From Anaerolineae bacterium (GTDB lineage: Bacteria > Chloroflexota > Anaerolineae > 4572-78 > J111), in assembly GCA_020433835.1 (NCBI GenBank), contig JAGRBY010000030.1:1-25680 (forward strand): a stretch of 25,680 bases of DNA, in the 5' to 3' direction. Positions 7,901 through 13,750 of this stretch are shown in pieces. A program made the position numbers and the translations under genes. Each line of letters begins with the position of its first letter. The first letter of the stretch is position 1. Below the pieces are notes generated by a model. The model saw nothing but the letters and a program-made list of their open reading frames with translations. It was not told where the DNA came from and did not search any database.

Positions 7901-8141
7901 CGACAGAAGGCAGCAGCAGCGTTATAACATTAAAGTGATTCGTGGGCGTTGTGAGGTTAAGCGACTTAAAGAGAGTTTGTAAAGTTTCTGTATCGGAACA
8001 AAAGGAATGGGGGCCGCCTGCTCGTTTTCTCCCTTTCGCAGTGGTGTTTGGCTTTGCTTCGGAATTTTCCGCCCAAAAAAGCACGCCTGCCTCATCGGTT
8101 GGCAAGGTAGGATAGTGCCAATGTGCGTGCAGCACTTCCAT
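4995..8141 (-). CDS. SNF2-family DNA-dependent ATPase (bacterial HelZ-like, DUF3670-type N-terminus)
   Basis: A 1048-residue protein. The ATPase core is complete: motif I ADDMGLGKT (589-597), Ia LICPTSVVANW (620-630), II DEAQ (692-695), III LTGTPVENRLSELW (719-732), IV RVLIFTQF (889-896), V GGTGLNL (951-957) and VI DQATDRAFRIGQ (976-987). About 580 residues precede the core; part of this (around 330-460, including PPWW at 411-414) is compatible with the SNF2_assoc/DUF3670 region of bacterial SNF2 proteins. SNF2 ATPases translocate on duplex DNA and remodel protein-DNA complexes, usually without unwinding. The start codon has GGAG 8-11 bases upstream on the minus strand. A long leader containing a hairpin precedes it, and the SWIM gene overlaps its end by 4 bp. 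A DNA repair or genome-defence role is possible but not shown. Confidence 0.96.
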   Translation of the reverse strand: MEVLHAHWHYPTLPTDEAGVLFWAENSEAKPNTTAKGRKRAGGPHSFCSDTETLQTLFKSLNLTTPTNHFNVITLLLPSVGNNPQASPQLIHDWDLDDNKPPVLSPWLVTGLWLSPIEAFQVLLNLPGPDNRLPQLAIGADTFYWQLVSNLVLEALSQQKLLPTLAQADAKGNTFHARWMPVLDGTQDGPRLAQLLESMPPLCRAETKKPEEAPSARVILDTFLNTMTDALARQWSSDANFSRLGKDPAYAWLQALVSNDPNVIGSPAQLKHLSESHRLWLRNLHVSGDKTFRLAFRLEAPIQRVDNEEEDKSWQLHYLLQARDDPSLLVAAQQVWQSKGSVMNTLNRRFEQPQEKLLTGLGFAARLFPPLTEGLKTSQPTKLSLSTQESFDFLRESAPLLEASGFGVLVPPWWNKPGTRLGVRLKMSSNRSSQGNDAIPKSDVGFEKLIRYKWELSLGDTTLTQEEFNGLVSLKSPLVQIRGQWVQLDPEQIEAAIRFWKKQDLEADVSMQEAMRIGLGTDETIDGLPVENVEFEGWLNDWMDRFTGSEKLEELPQPDSLQAQLRPYQLYGYSWLDFFRRWHMGACLADDMGLGKTIQTIAMLLRKKEEDGALPAPTLLICPTSVVANWAKEIERFAPTLTAMTHQGSDRLRDDAFSAEAKNCDMVLTSYALARRDSEMLQKINWFGVILDEAQNIKNPDAKQTRAIRQLDSEFRLALTGTPVENRLSELWSIMQFLNPSYLGSRQKFRKSFALPIERYNDEKATKNLRKMVSPFILRRVKTDPSVIQDLPDKQEMKVYCNLSEEQATLYESVVQSAMQEVAESDGIKRRGIVLGMLMKLKQICNHPAQFLHQIGNGTPLDVRKETGRSGKLERLAEMLEEAVSVDDRVLIFTQFAEMGHFLKSHLQESLGVPAQFLYGSTSAKKRAGMIQRFQEDPNGPPIFILSIKAGGTGLNLTRANHVFHFDRWWNPAVEDQATDRAFRIGQKQNVQVHKFVCIGTMEEMVDKMIESKKALAQSVVGGGENWLTELSTDELRDMVTLRREAVG

Positions 8142-8207
8142 AGTAAATCTCCAAAATTCCCATTAAATTTAAACTAAGAAACTATCCACAATTAACTTTT
8201 TAGTTTG

Positions 8208-8267
8208 GGAGACTGGTAATTAGAGACTAGAGATTGGAGATTATTTAGTCTCTAATTACCAGTCTCC
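8208..8267. repeat. Perfect 22-bp inverted repeat with a 16-base loop in the SNF2 leader
   Basis: Arms 8208-8229 and 8246-8267 are exact reverse complements over 22 bp. The left arm runs GGAGACTGGTAATT then AGAGACTA. The 16-base loop is built from GAGATTGGAGATT words, the same heptamer family as at 1885-1967. An additional AGAGATT/AATCTCT pairing is available nearby. It lies between the predicted SNF2 promoter and its start codon, so it would form a strong hairpin in that mRNA. Confidence 0.9.
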
Positions 8268-8314
8268 AATCTCTTAATACAGCAAAGTTATTGATGGACG
8301 AGTACTAAATGTTA

Positions 8315-8343
8315 ATTATAACATGTTCCCCAAGCTTACTCAA
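8315..8343 (-). promoter_or_regulatory. Candidate sigma-70-type promoter for the SNF2 operon
   Basis: On the minus strand a TTGAGT hexamer (8343-8338, 4/6 to TTGACA) is followed after 17 bases by a perfect TATAAT (8320-8315). Transcription would start near 8308 and give a leader of about 167 bases carrying the 22-bp hairpin. Prediction by eye only. Confidence 0.45.
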
Positions 8344-8368
8344 GAATTTTTGTAAACGCAGCGTAAAG

Positions 8369-8397
8369 GTGCAAAGTTTCATGCTTTGGTATATAAT
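8369..8397 (+). promoter_or_regulatory. Candidate promoter for the sortase gene
   Basis: A perfect TATAAT at 8392-8397 lies 17 bases after a poor -35 (GTGCAA, 3/6). The leader to the ATG at 8583 would be about 180 bases. The weak -35 suggests an activator or a chance match. Confidence 0.35.
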
Positions 8398-8582
8398 CAC
8401 CTGTGCTTGCAACTTTCCACGCACTTGGACTACCTTCATTTTTCAAACTTTTTATTAACTATTTTTTGGTCAAATCTTCATGAAGCTCTGATACATTTAA
8501 TTTGGGCGTCACTCGGGTTTGAATAAAAAATGAAACACCATTCAAAGCCGCTCGCCGAAAAATTTCAGCTTGGGGAAAATTT

Positions 8583-9368
8583 ATGAGACAAAAAATTGTA
8601 GCGTTGGGTGTGGTCAGCGGCCCTCTATTGCTTATTTTTGCCTGCACGGTAGCCACAGTGTTTACGTGTGGGGTGGGCTGGTTGCTCTCGGGGTCGGATA
8701 CCGAGTCGGGGTTGGTTCGCATTATGCAGCTTGCCCCCTTGGCTACGCCGCAAGCCTATTTTACACAAGCAGATGACGCACCGGCCCAAAATGCGGAAGC
8801 CGCTTTCCAGCCACCAGCCAACCAAAATGTAATAGAAACCCAACCCGTTGATGAAGCCGCCTTGGCAGCACATCAGGAAGTAGAAGAGGCTCTCGGCTTT
8901 TCATTGCCCGTCGGCTCGGTCAACTCGATCACCCATGAGGGTGTGGCTACTCGATTAGTTATCCCTCGGCTCAATCTCGATGCGCCGGTGGTGCTGTCGC
9001 CCATCGAAAATCAAACATGGGCGGTTGAGGATTTAGGGACGGATAAGGTGGGTCATTTAGAGGGCACAGCTCCTCCGGGTTCGGCCAGCAACATTGTTTT
9101 GGCGGCCCACGTTACGGTTTCCTCCGGTGTTTACGGGCCTTTCGCCAAATTGTCTACGTTACAGCCGGGCGACCAGGTTTACGTATACTATGGTGAAGAA
9201 ATTTTTGAATACATTGTTGATGATTATCAAACGGTCGATCGCACGGCTATCGAAGTGACGCACCCCACTAATCAGGGCCAAGTTACCCTGATTACCTGCA
9301 GCAATTGGAGCAGTGCCGAAGGCCGTTACGTTGAGCGGTTGGTGGTAACAGGGCATCTAAAACTATAG
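8583..9368 (+). CDS. Membrane-anchored sortase (class D/E/F-like)
   Basis: A 261-residue protein with an N-terminal membrane segment (about 9-35), a low-complexity stalk (about 60-105) and a C-terminal sortase fold. The catalytic triad is visible: H176 in NIVLAAHVT, C239 in VTLITCSNW and R252 in RYVERLVVTG. VIPRLNLDAPVV (126-137) matches the usual first strand of the fold. Sortases cleave a C-terminal sorting motif and transfer the protein to an amino-group acceptor at the cell surface. The next gene encodes a secreted protein with a C-terminal hydrophobic segment and basic tail, which is a plausible partner, although no LPxTG is present there. The subclass cannot be fixed by eye. In a monoderm-like Chloroflexota envelope the target would be outside the membrane. 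Confidence 0.93.
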   Translation: MRQKIVALGVVSGPLLLIFACTVATVFTCGVGWLLSGSDTESGLVRIMQLAPLATPQAYFTQADDAPAQNAEAAFQPPANQNVIETQPVDEAALAAHQEVEEALGFSLPVGSVNSITHEGVATRLVIPRLNLDAPVVLSPIENQTWAVEDLGTDKVGHLEGTAPPGSASNIVLAAHVTVSSGVYGPFAKLSTLQPGDQVYVYYGEEIFEYIVDDYQTVDRTAIEVTHPTNQGQVTLITCSNWSSAEGRYVERLVVTGHLKL

Positions 9369-9370
9369 GT

Positions 9371-9406
9371 AGCGCTTGACTTTACGCGTGCGGAGCGGCT
9401 TTTTTT
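9371..9406 (+). terminator. Possible rho-independent terminator of the sortase gene
   Basis: AGCGCT (9371-9376) pairs with AGCGGCT (9394-9400) with one bulged G, followed by a T run to 9406. It begins 2 bases after the sortase stop. The stem is short and the loop long, so efficiency is uncertain. Confidence 0.45.
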
Positions 9407-9420
9407 ACACAAGAGATGGT

Positions 9421-9449
9421 TTGTCATTCAATCTTACTCGTGCTAAACT
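9421..9449 (+). promoter_or_regulatory. Candidate promoter for the surface-protein gene
   Basis: TTGTCA (9421-9426, 5/6 to consensus), a 17-base spacer, then TAAACT (9444-9449, 4/6). It lies after the putative sortase terminator and about 68 bases before the next ATG, so the surface protein may be transcribed independently. Confidence 0.35.
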
Positions 9450-9516
9450 CCTTAGCCTTAAGGGGTGCTCTCGGCTACCGGGGGCAAACTTTAACTTAAG
9501 ACATATTGGGGATTGA

Positions 9517-10296
9517 ATGCAAAAAAAGTTATTACTCATTGTGAGACAAGCCATCTTTTTTATGCTGATGGCTATTATTACTGTTTGGTTAGCGCCTTCT
9601 TCTGACTTGATCGCCGCTCCGGCCCAACAGGGCGAAGACATTGGTGTCATCAGTTCGCCCAGCAGCAACGCCACAGTCCAAGGGGTTGTGTCGGTTGTCG
9701 GCAGTGCGGATCACCCTTCTTTTCAATTTTATATTGTTGAGTTTTCACCTGAACCGTCATCCGGCGATCAGTGGCAAATTATTGGCGCAATTCGTGAACA
9801 GCCGGTCATCAATGGTCAGCTTGCCACCTGGGATACGACCTCTCTTGCTGATGGCACCTACACCTTACGCCTGCGGGTTGTACGGTTAGATGGTAACTAT
9901 ACCGAAGCTTTTGCGCAGCAAATTGTTGTCGCAAACAGCCAACCGACACCGACCGGCACATCTGCACCGGTTATTGATGCCACCGATGAAAGCGACTTTC
10001 CCGTGATAGAAGTAGAACCAACCATCACCCCCACCGACCTGCCGCCCACACCGACCATCGTTATCGATCAGCCAATCGTCGATACACCAACGCCGCGCCC
10101 GGTAGCAACCAGCGCACCTTTAGAAGATCCGGATGAGGAAGAATCGTTGGTGCCGACGGTACAGGGTTTTTCGGTTATCCCACTGCGCGATGCCTGCCTG
10201 TACGGCGGTGCGCTCATGCTGACAATTTTCATGCTGTTTGGATTTTTGTCGGCCTTACGGGTGTTGATCAAAGAATTTAGAAACAGACAACGTTAA
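9517..10296 (+). CDS. Secreted, C-terminally membrane-anchored beta-domain protein
   Basis: A 259-residue protein with a signal peptide (1-36; basic MQKK, hydrophobic core, a possible cleavage site near LIAAPA). One Ig/fibronectin-like beta domain follows (about 42-140; ATWDTTSLADGTYTLRLRVV is a motif common in secreted Chloroflexota proteins). Then come a Thr/Pro-rich stalk (about 142-212, TPTDLPPTPT, DTPTPRP), a hydrophobic segment (about 226-250) and a basic tail KEFRNRQR. The architecture is stalk, membrane segment, basic tail at the C-terminus, as in cell-wall-sorted proteins, but the pre-membrane sequence is LVPTVQG, not LPxTG. GGGGA at 9508-9512 precedes the ATG. Its position next to a sortase makes it a candidate substrate or partner. 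The precise function is unknown. Confidence 0.88.
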   Translation: MQKKLLLIVRQAIFFMLMAIITVWLAPSSDLIAAPAQQGEDIGVISSPSSNATVQGVVSVVGSADHPSFQFYIVEFSPEPSSGDQWQIIGAIREQPVINGQLATWDTTSLADGTYTLRLRVVRLDGNYTEAFAQQIVVANSQPTPTGTSAPVIDATDESDFPVIEVEPTITPTDLPPTPTIVIDQPIVDTPTPRPVATSAPLEDPDEEESLVPTVQGFSVIPLRDACLYGGALMLTIFMLFGFLSALRVLIKEFRNRQR

Positions 10297-10324
10297 AATC
10301 TAATTCGTCTAAACACGCATCATT

Positions 10325-10954
10325 ATGCCTTTTTCCTTTCCGCTATTTGGACGCCCTGACAGCGAAAGTGCCGCCGGCCCACCTGAGTGGCTCATTGTAG
10401 GTTTGGGTAACCCCGGCCCCAAGTACATTGAGACGCGCCACAACGCCGGTTGGCATCTGCTCGATACCATCGTGCGCGATAATCCCCAGTTTCGTTTCGA
10501 TGAAAAACGTAACAAAGGGCTTGTTGCTCGCGCCGATTTAAATGGCATCCGCGTCGCCCTCTTAAAACCGCAAACATTTATGAATCTGAGCGGTGAGGCC
10601 GTTGCGCCTATCGCCCGCTTTTATAAAATTCCACCCGAACGCATTGTTGTGGCGTACGATGATCTCGACCTGCCGGTGGCCGCACTCCGTCTACGTCTCA
10701 AAGGTGGAGCCGGCGGTCATAACGGCATGAGCAACATCATTCAGCATCTTGGCACCAAAGATTTCCCTCGAATTCGGCTGGGCATCGGTCGCCCCTCGGG
10801 CCAGATGCCGCCCAAGGCCTATGTTTTGCTACCCTTTAAATCTGATGATAGGCAGGCCATGCAAATCACCTACGAACGCGGAGTCGATGCCGTCAAAACC
10901 ATTGTGACCGATGGTATGGAAATGGCCATGAACCGATTTAACACCAATGCTTAG
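10325..10954 (+). CDS. pth: Peptidyl-tRNA hydrolase
   Basis: A 209-residue protein that releases peptides from peptidyl-tRNA dropped off the ribosome, recycling tRNA in the cytoplasm. All family landmarks are present: IVGLGNPGPKY with N29, TRHNAGW with the catalytic H39, FMNLSGEAV with N87, YDDLDLP with D112, and KGGAGGHNGMSNI with N133. The start carries about 20 residues (MPFSFPLFGRPDSES...) before the conserved strand, longer than most Pth proteins, and no clear Shine-Dalgarno is visible. No alternative ATG, GTG or TTG lies between this start and the conserved core, so ATG 10325 is used. It begins 28 bases after the surface-protein stop. Confidence 0.97.
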   Translation: MPFSFPLFGRPDSESAAGPPEWLIVGLGNPGPKYIETRHNAGWHLLDTIVRDNPQFRFDEKRNKGLVARADLNGIRVALLKPQTFMNLSGEAVAPIARFYKIPPERIVVAYDDLDLPVAALRLRLKGGAGGHNGMSNIIQHLGTKDFPRIRLGIGRPSGQMPPKAYVLLPFKSDDRQAMQITYERGVDAVKTIVTDGMEMAMNRFNTNA

Positions 10955-11194
10955 TCGGATGGATTATTTAGGAAAAATAATGTATCATGAGATTCTAATG
11001 ATAATCTATTAAAGACCTTGTATACTTTCAAAACCGCACAAATTGCGAAATCCCCATGAGTCACAATTTGGTGAGTAAAGCTCTTAACGGCGATATATTC
11101 GCCAAGGCATGGCCTACATAATGTGGAGTAGATTTTTCATCAATGGTACTGGGGAAAGTTTAGAATCTTACTTAAGTTTTAGAGGTATATGTGA
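10955..11194. other. clpC upstream region (240 bp)
   Basis: AT-rich and without a gene. It holds a candidate promoter (10998-11026) and a small palindrome GGCGA-TATAT-TCGCC (11089-11103). No CIRCE (TTAGCACTC...GAGTGCTAA) is present. AGAGG at 11181-11185 is the probable clpC ribosome site. Confidence 0.5.
10998..11026 (+). promoter_or_regulatory. Candidate clpC promoter
   Basis: ATGATA (10998-11003, 4/6 to TTGACA), a 17-base spacer and TATACT (11021-11026, 5/6 to TATAAT). A start near 11033 would give a leader of about 160 bases containing the 11089-11103 palindrome. Visual match only. Confidence 0.4.
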
Positions 11195-13681
11195 ATGATG
11201 CGTTTTGATAAATTTACGGAACGGGCCCAAGATGCGGCAATGCGGGCTTATGAAATACTTCAACGCTACCAACACTCCCAAGCCGACACCGAACATCTTT
11301 TATTAGCCCTGCTGGAACAACCGAACGGATTAGTCCCTGAGCTATTAGAAAGTATTAATGTTGATCCCGAAGCCTTAACAGATCGGATTGATCAAATTCT
11401 GTCGGCGTCGCCCAAAATTGGCGGTGTAGTCAATATGGCCGTTGGACAGGTTTATATTACACCGCGCCTCAAACGCGTGCTCGATAACGCCCAAGAAGAA
11501 GCGAAAGCCATGCAAGACGAGTATATCTCGACCGAGCATCTCTTCTTGGCCATTTGCAGCGAGCGAGGCACCCCTTCAGCCCGAGTTTTACAAGAAATGG
11601 GCGTTACCAAAAGCCGAGTTCATGATGCGATTGAGGATTTACGAGGCGGCCAAAAAGTCACCAGTCCTCAATCAGAAACCCGCTACCGCACGCTGGAAAA
11701 ATACAGCCGTGATCTAACCACGATGGCCAGAGAAGGCAAACTTGATCCGGTCATCGGGCGTGATAAAGAAATTTTGCGGCTTATCCAGGTGCTGTCGCGC
11801 CGAACCAAAAACAACCCGGTTTTGATTGGCGAAGCCGGAGTTGGTAAAACCGCTATAGTTGAAGGGCTAGCTCAAAAGCTGGCCGATGACGATGTGCCTG
11901 AAATTTTAATGGGCCGGCGGGTCGTCAGCCTCGACTTAGGGGCGATGATTGCCGGTTCGCGCTTTAGAGGCGAATTTGAGGAACGTCTCAAAAATGCTCT
12001 GGAAGAAATTCAGCGTGCCGATGGCGAGATCATCCTTTTCATCGATGAGCTGCATACTGTTGTCGGGGCCGGAGCCGCCCAGGGAGCCGTTGATGCCGGT
12101 AACATGATGAAACCGGCGCTGGCTCGTGGTGAGCTGCGCTGTATCGGGGCCACTACGCTGGACGAATTCCGCAAGTACATCGAAAAAGACCCGGCTTTAG
12201 AGCGCCGCTTCGCGCCTGTTTTTGTCGATGAACCCACCGTTGAGTTGGCTATTGACATGCTGCGCGGCTTAAAACATCGCTATGAAGGCCATCACGGTGT
12301 CTCTTACACCGACGAGGCCATCAAAGCGGCAGCACGCCTTTCGCACCGCTATGTGCCGGATCGCAAGCTGCCGGACAAAGCTATCGACCTCATCGATGAG
12401 GCAGCCAGCAAGCTGCGTGTGGCCATCTACTCGATGCCGGAAGATCTCAAATCGATGAAGAAGAAGTTGTCCAAGCTGCAACAAGATGAAGTGGAAGCCG
12501 GACAAAATCAAAATTGGGAACATGCCGCTCAGGTCAAAGCCGAACGTCTACGCCTGGAAGAAGAATTCAACGAGGCCCGCGAAACCTGGCGTCAAGAGAA
12601 AAACCTGGACGAAGTGGTTGAAGTCAGCGACATCGCCGAAGTCGTTTCCAACTGGACCGGCATCCCGCTGCAAGATATGCTGCGCACCGAAGCGGCCAAG
12701 CTGCTCAACATGGAAGAAGAGCTGCACAGCCGCATTATCGGCCAGGATGAGGCCATTAACGCCATTAGTGACGCTATCCGACGCGCGCGATCCGGGCTAA
12801 AAGATCCCCGCCGACCTACCGGCAGTTTCCTCTTTTTGGGCAGCTCCGGTGTTGGTAAAACCGAACTGGCGAAAGCGCTGGCGGCCTTCTTGTTTGATGA
12901 TGAGGATGCTCTGCTGCGCATCGATATGAGCGAATACCGCGAAGGTCACACCACCAGCCGTCTCTTCGGTTCGCCGCCTGGTTATGTCGGGTATGATGAT
13001 GGCGGGCAGCTTACGGAAGCTGTTCGACGGCGGCCTTATCAGGTAGTTCTCTTCGACGAAATCGAAAAGGCTCACCCGGATGTCTGGAATGCGCTGCTGC
13101 AAATTCTGGAAGACGGTCGCCTAACCGACGGTCAAGGCCGCACGGTTGACTTTACCAATACGGTCATCATTATGACCAGCAACGTCGGCACCGCGTTTGG
13201 GGCAAAAGGTGGCACCATCGGGTTCCGCCAACAGGGCGATACCGGCACATTTGACGATAAGCGTCTCAAAGGCGATATTCAAGACTCGCTGCGACAACAT
13301 TTCCGGCCGGAGTTCTTGAACCGGATTGATGAGATCATCATCTTCCATACGCTCACCACCGAACACGTGGTCAAGATTGTCGATCTGCAGATTAAAGAAA
13401 TCGCCGAGCGTTTGAGCGACCACAACATTACCATCGAACTGACGGATGTGGCTCGCAATTGGTTGGCTCAAGAAGGGTACGATCCTGCCTTCGGTGCTCG
13501 ACCGCTGCGCCGCACGCTGCAAAAGCGGGTTGAGTCGCCGCTCTCGGTTCGACTGTTGCAAGGTGAGTTTGCCGAAGGTGACATTATCGTCGTTGACCAC
13601 AATGAGGAAGATGGTTTAATTTTCATCAAGAAAGAGCATCTTGTGGTTGAAATGCCGACTAATGTTGAAGTTGAAGAATAA
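11195..13681 (+). CDS. clpC: ClpC-type AAA+ protease ATPase subunit
   Basis: An 828-residue Hsp100 unfoldase that feeds proteins to ClpP. Domains in order: a double Clp N-domain (2-150); NBD1 with Walker A GEAGVGKT (212-219) and Walker B LFIDE (281-285); a middle region with a UVR-like segment (about 416-460), which marks ClpC rather than ClpA or ClpB; and NBD2 with Walker A GSSGVGKT (549-556), Walker B VLFDE (618-622), arginine finger in EFLNRID (R710) and sensor-2 GARPLRR. IGF at 675-677 is the likely ClpP-docking loop. The length fits the family. Two adjacent ATGs (11195, 11198) are possible starts; AGAGG at 11181-11185 supports the first. Transcription ends at the strong hairpin at 13704-13738. 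No mcsA, mcsB or ctsR is adjacent. Confidence 0.97.
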   Translation: MMRFDKFTERAQDAAMRAYEILQRYQHSQADTEHLLLALLEQPNGLVPELLESINVDPEALTDRIDQILSASPKIGGVVNMAVGQVYITPRLKRVLDNAQEEAKAMQDEYISTEHLFLAICSERGTPSARVLQEMGVTKSRVHDAIEDLRGGQKVTSPQSETRYRTLEKYSRDLTTMAREGKLDPVIGRDKEILRLIQVLSRRTKNNPVLIGEAGVGKTAIVEGLAQKLADDDVPEILMGRRVVSLDLGAMIAGSRFRGEFEERLKNALEEIQRADGEIILFIDELHTVVGAGAAQGAVDAGNMMKPALARGELRCIGATTLDEFRKYIEKDPALERRFAPVFVDEPTVELAIDMLRGLKHRYEGHHGVSYTDEAIKAAARLSHRYVPDRKLPDKAIDLIDEAASKLRVAIYSMPEDLKSMKKKLSKLQQDEVEAGQNQNWEHAAQVKAERLRLEEEFNEARETWRQEKNLDEVVEVSDIAEVVSNWTGIPLQDMLRTEAAKLLNMEEELHSRIIGQDEAINAISDAIRRARSGLKDPRRPTGSFLFLGSSGVGKTELAKALAAFLFDDEDALLRIDMSEYREGHTTSRLFGSPPGYVGYDDGGQLTEAVRRRPYQVVLFDEIEKAHPDVWNALLQILEDGRLTDGQGRTVDFTNTVIIMTSNVGTAFGAKGGTIGFRQQGDTGTFDDKRLKGDIQDSLRQHFRPEFLNRIDEIIIFHTLTTEHVVKIVDLQIKEIAERLSDHNITIELTDVARNWLAQEGYDPAFGARPLRRTLQKRVESPLSVRLLQGEFAEGDIIVVDHNEEDGLIFIKKEHLVVEMPTNVEVEE

Positions 13682-13703
13682 ACTTTTGTAGAAAGTTGAT
13701 GTC

Positions 13704-13738
13704 AAAAAGGCCGGTGCTATGGTGGCACCGGCCTTTTT
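13704..13738. terminator. Strong bidirectional rho-independent terminator
   Basis: A perfect 9-bp GC-rich stem GGCCGGTGC (13709-13717) / GCACCGGCC (13725-13733) with a 7-base loop is flanked by A5 and T5. It sits between the convergent clpC (stop 13681) and the minus-strand GT-C gene (stop 13751) and can serve both. Confidence 0.95.
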
Positions 13739-13750
13739 ATTTTGCCCGAT

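Larger units (their letters stand above)
8142..8582. other. Divergent intergenic region between the SNF2 and sortase genes (441 bp)
   Basis: It contains no convincing gene. It holds two candidate divergent promoters (minus -10 at 8315-8320; plus -10 at 8392-8397), a 22-bp perfect inverted repeat (8208-8267) within the SNF2 leader, and an AT-rich leader of roughly 180 bases before the sortase ATG. The sortase ribosome site is probably GGGGA at 8572-8576. Confidence 0.6.

Noticed and set aside
8459..8722. Minus-strand 87-aa open frame at the sortase start
   Set aside because: It overlaps the sortase signal region in antisense, has no ribosome site and no recognisable domain.
9450..9516. Riboswitch-like sequence (CCGGGGGCAAAC) upstream of the surface-protein gene
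   Set aside because: It shares only a GGGCAAAC-like string with c-di-GMP aptamers; the remaining conserved parts and the paired helices could not be found.
10309..10548. Minus-strand open frame opposite the pth start
   Set aside because: It is a shadow of the highly conserved pth coding sequence.
11056..11080. TGAGTCA/TGAGTAA direct repeat as a CtsR operator for clpC
   Set aside because: The spacing is 15 bp and the heptads do not match the CtsR consensus; no ctsR is adjacent. No CIRCE element is present either.
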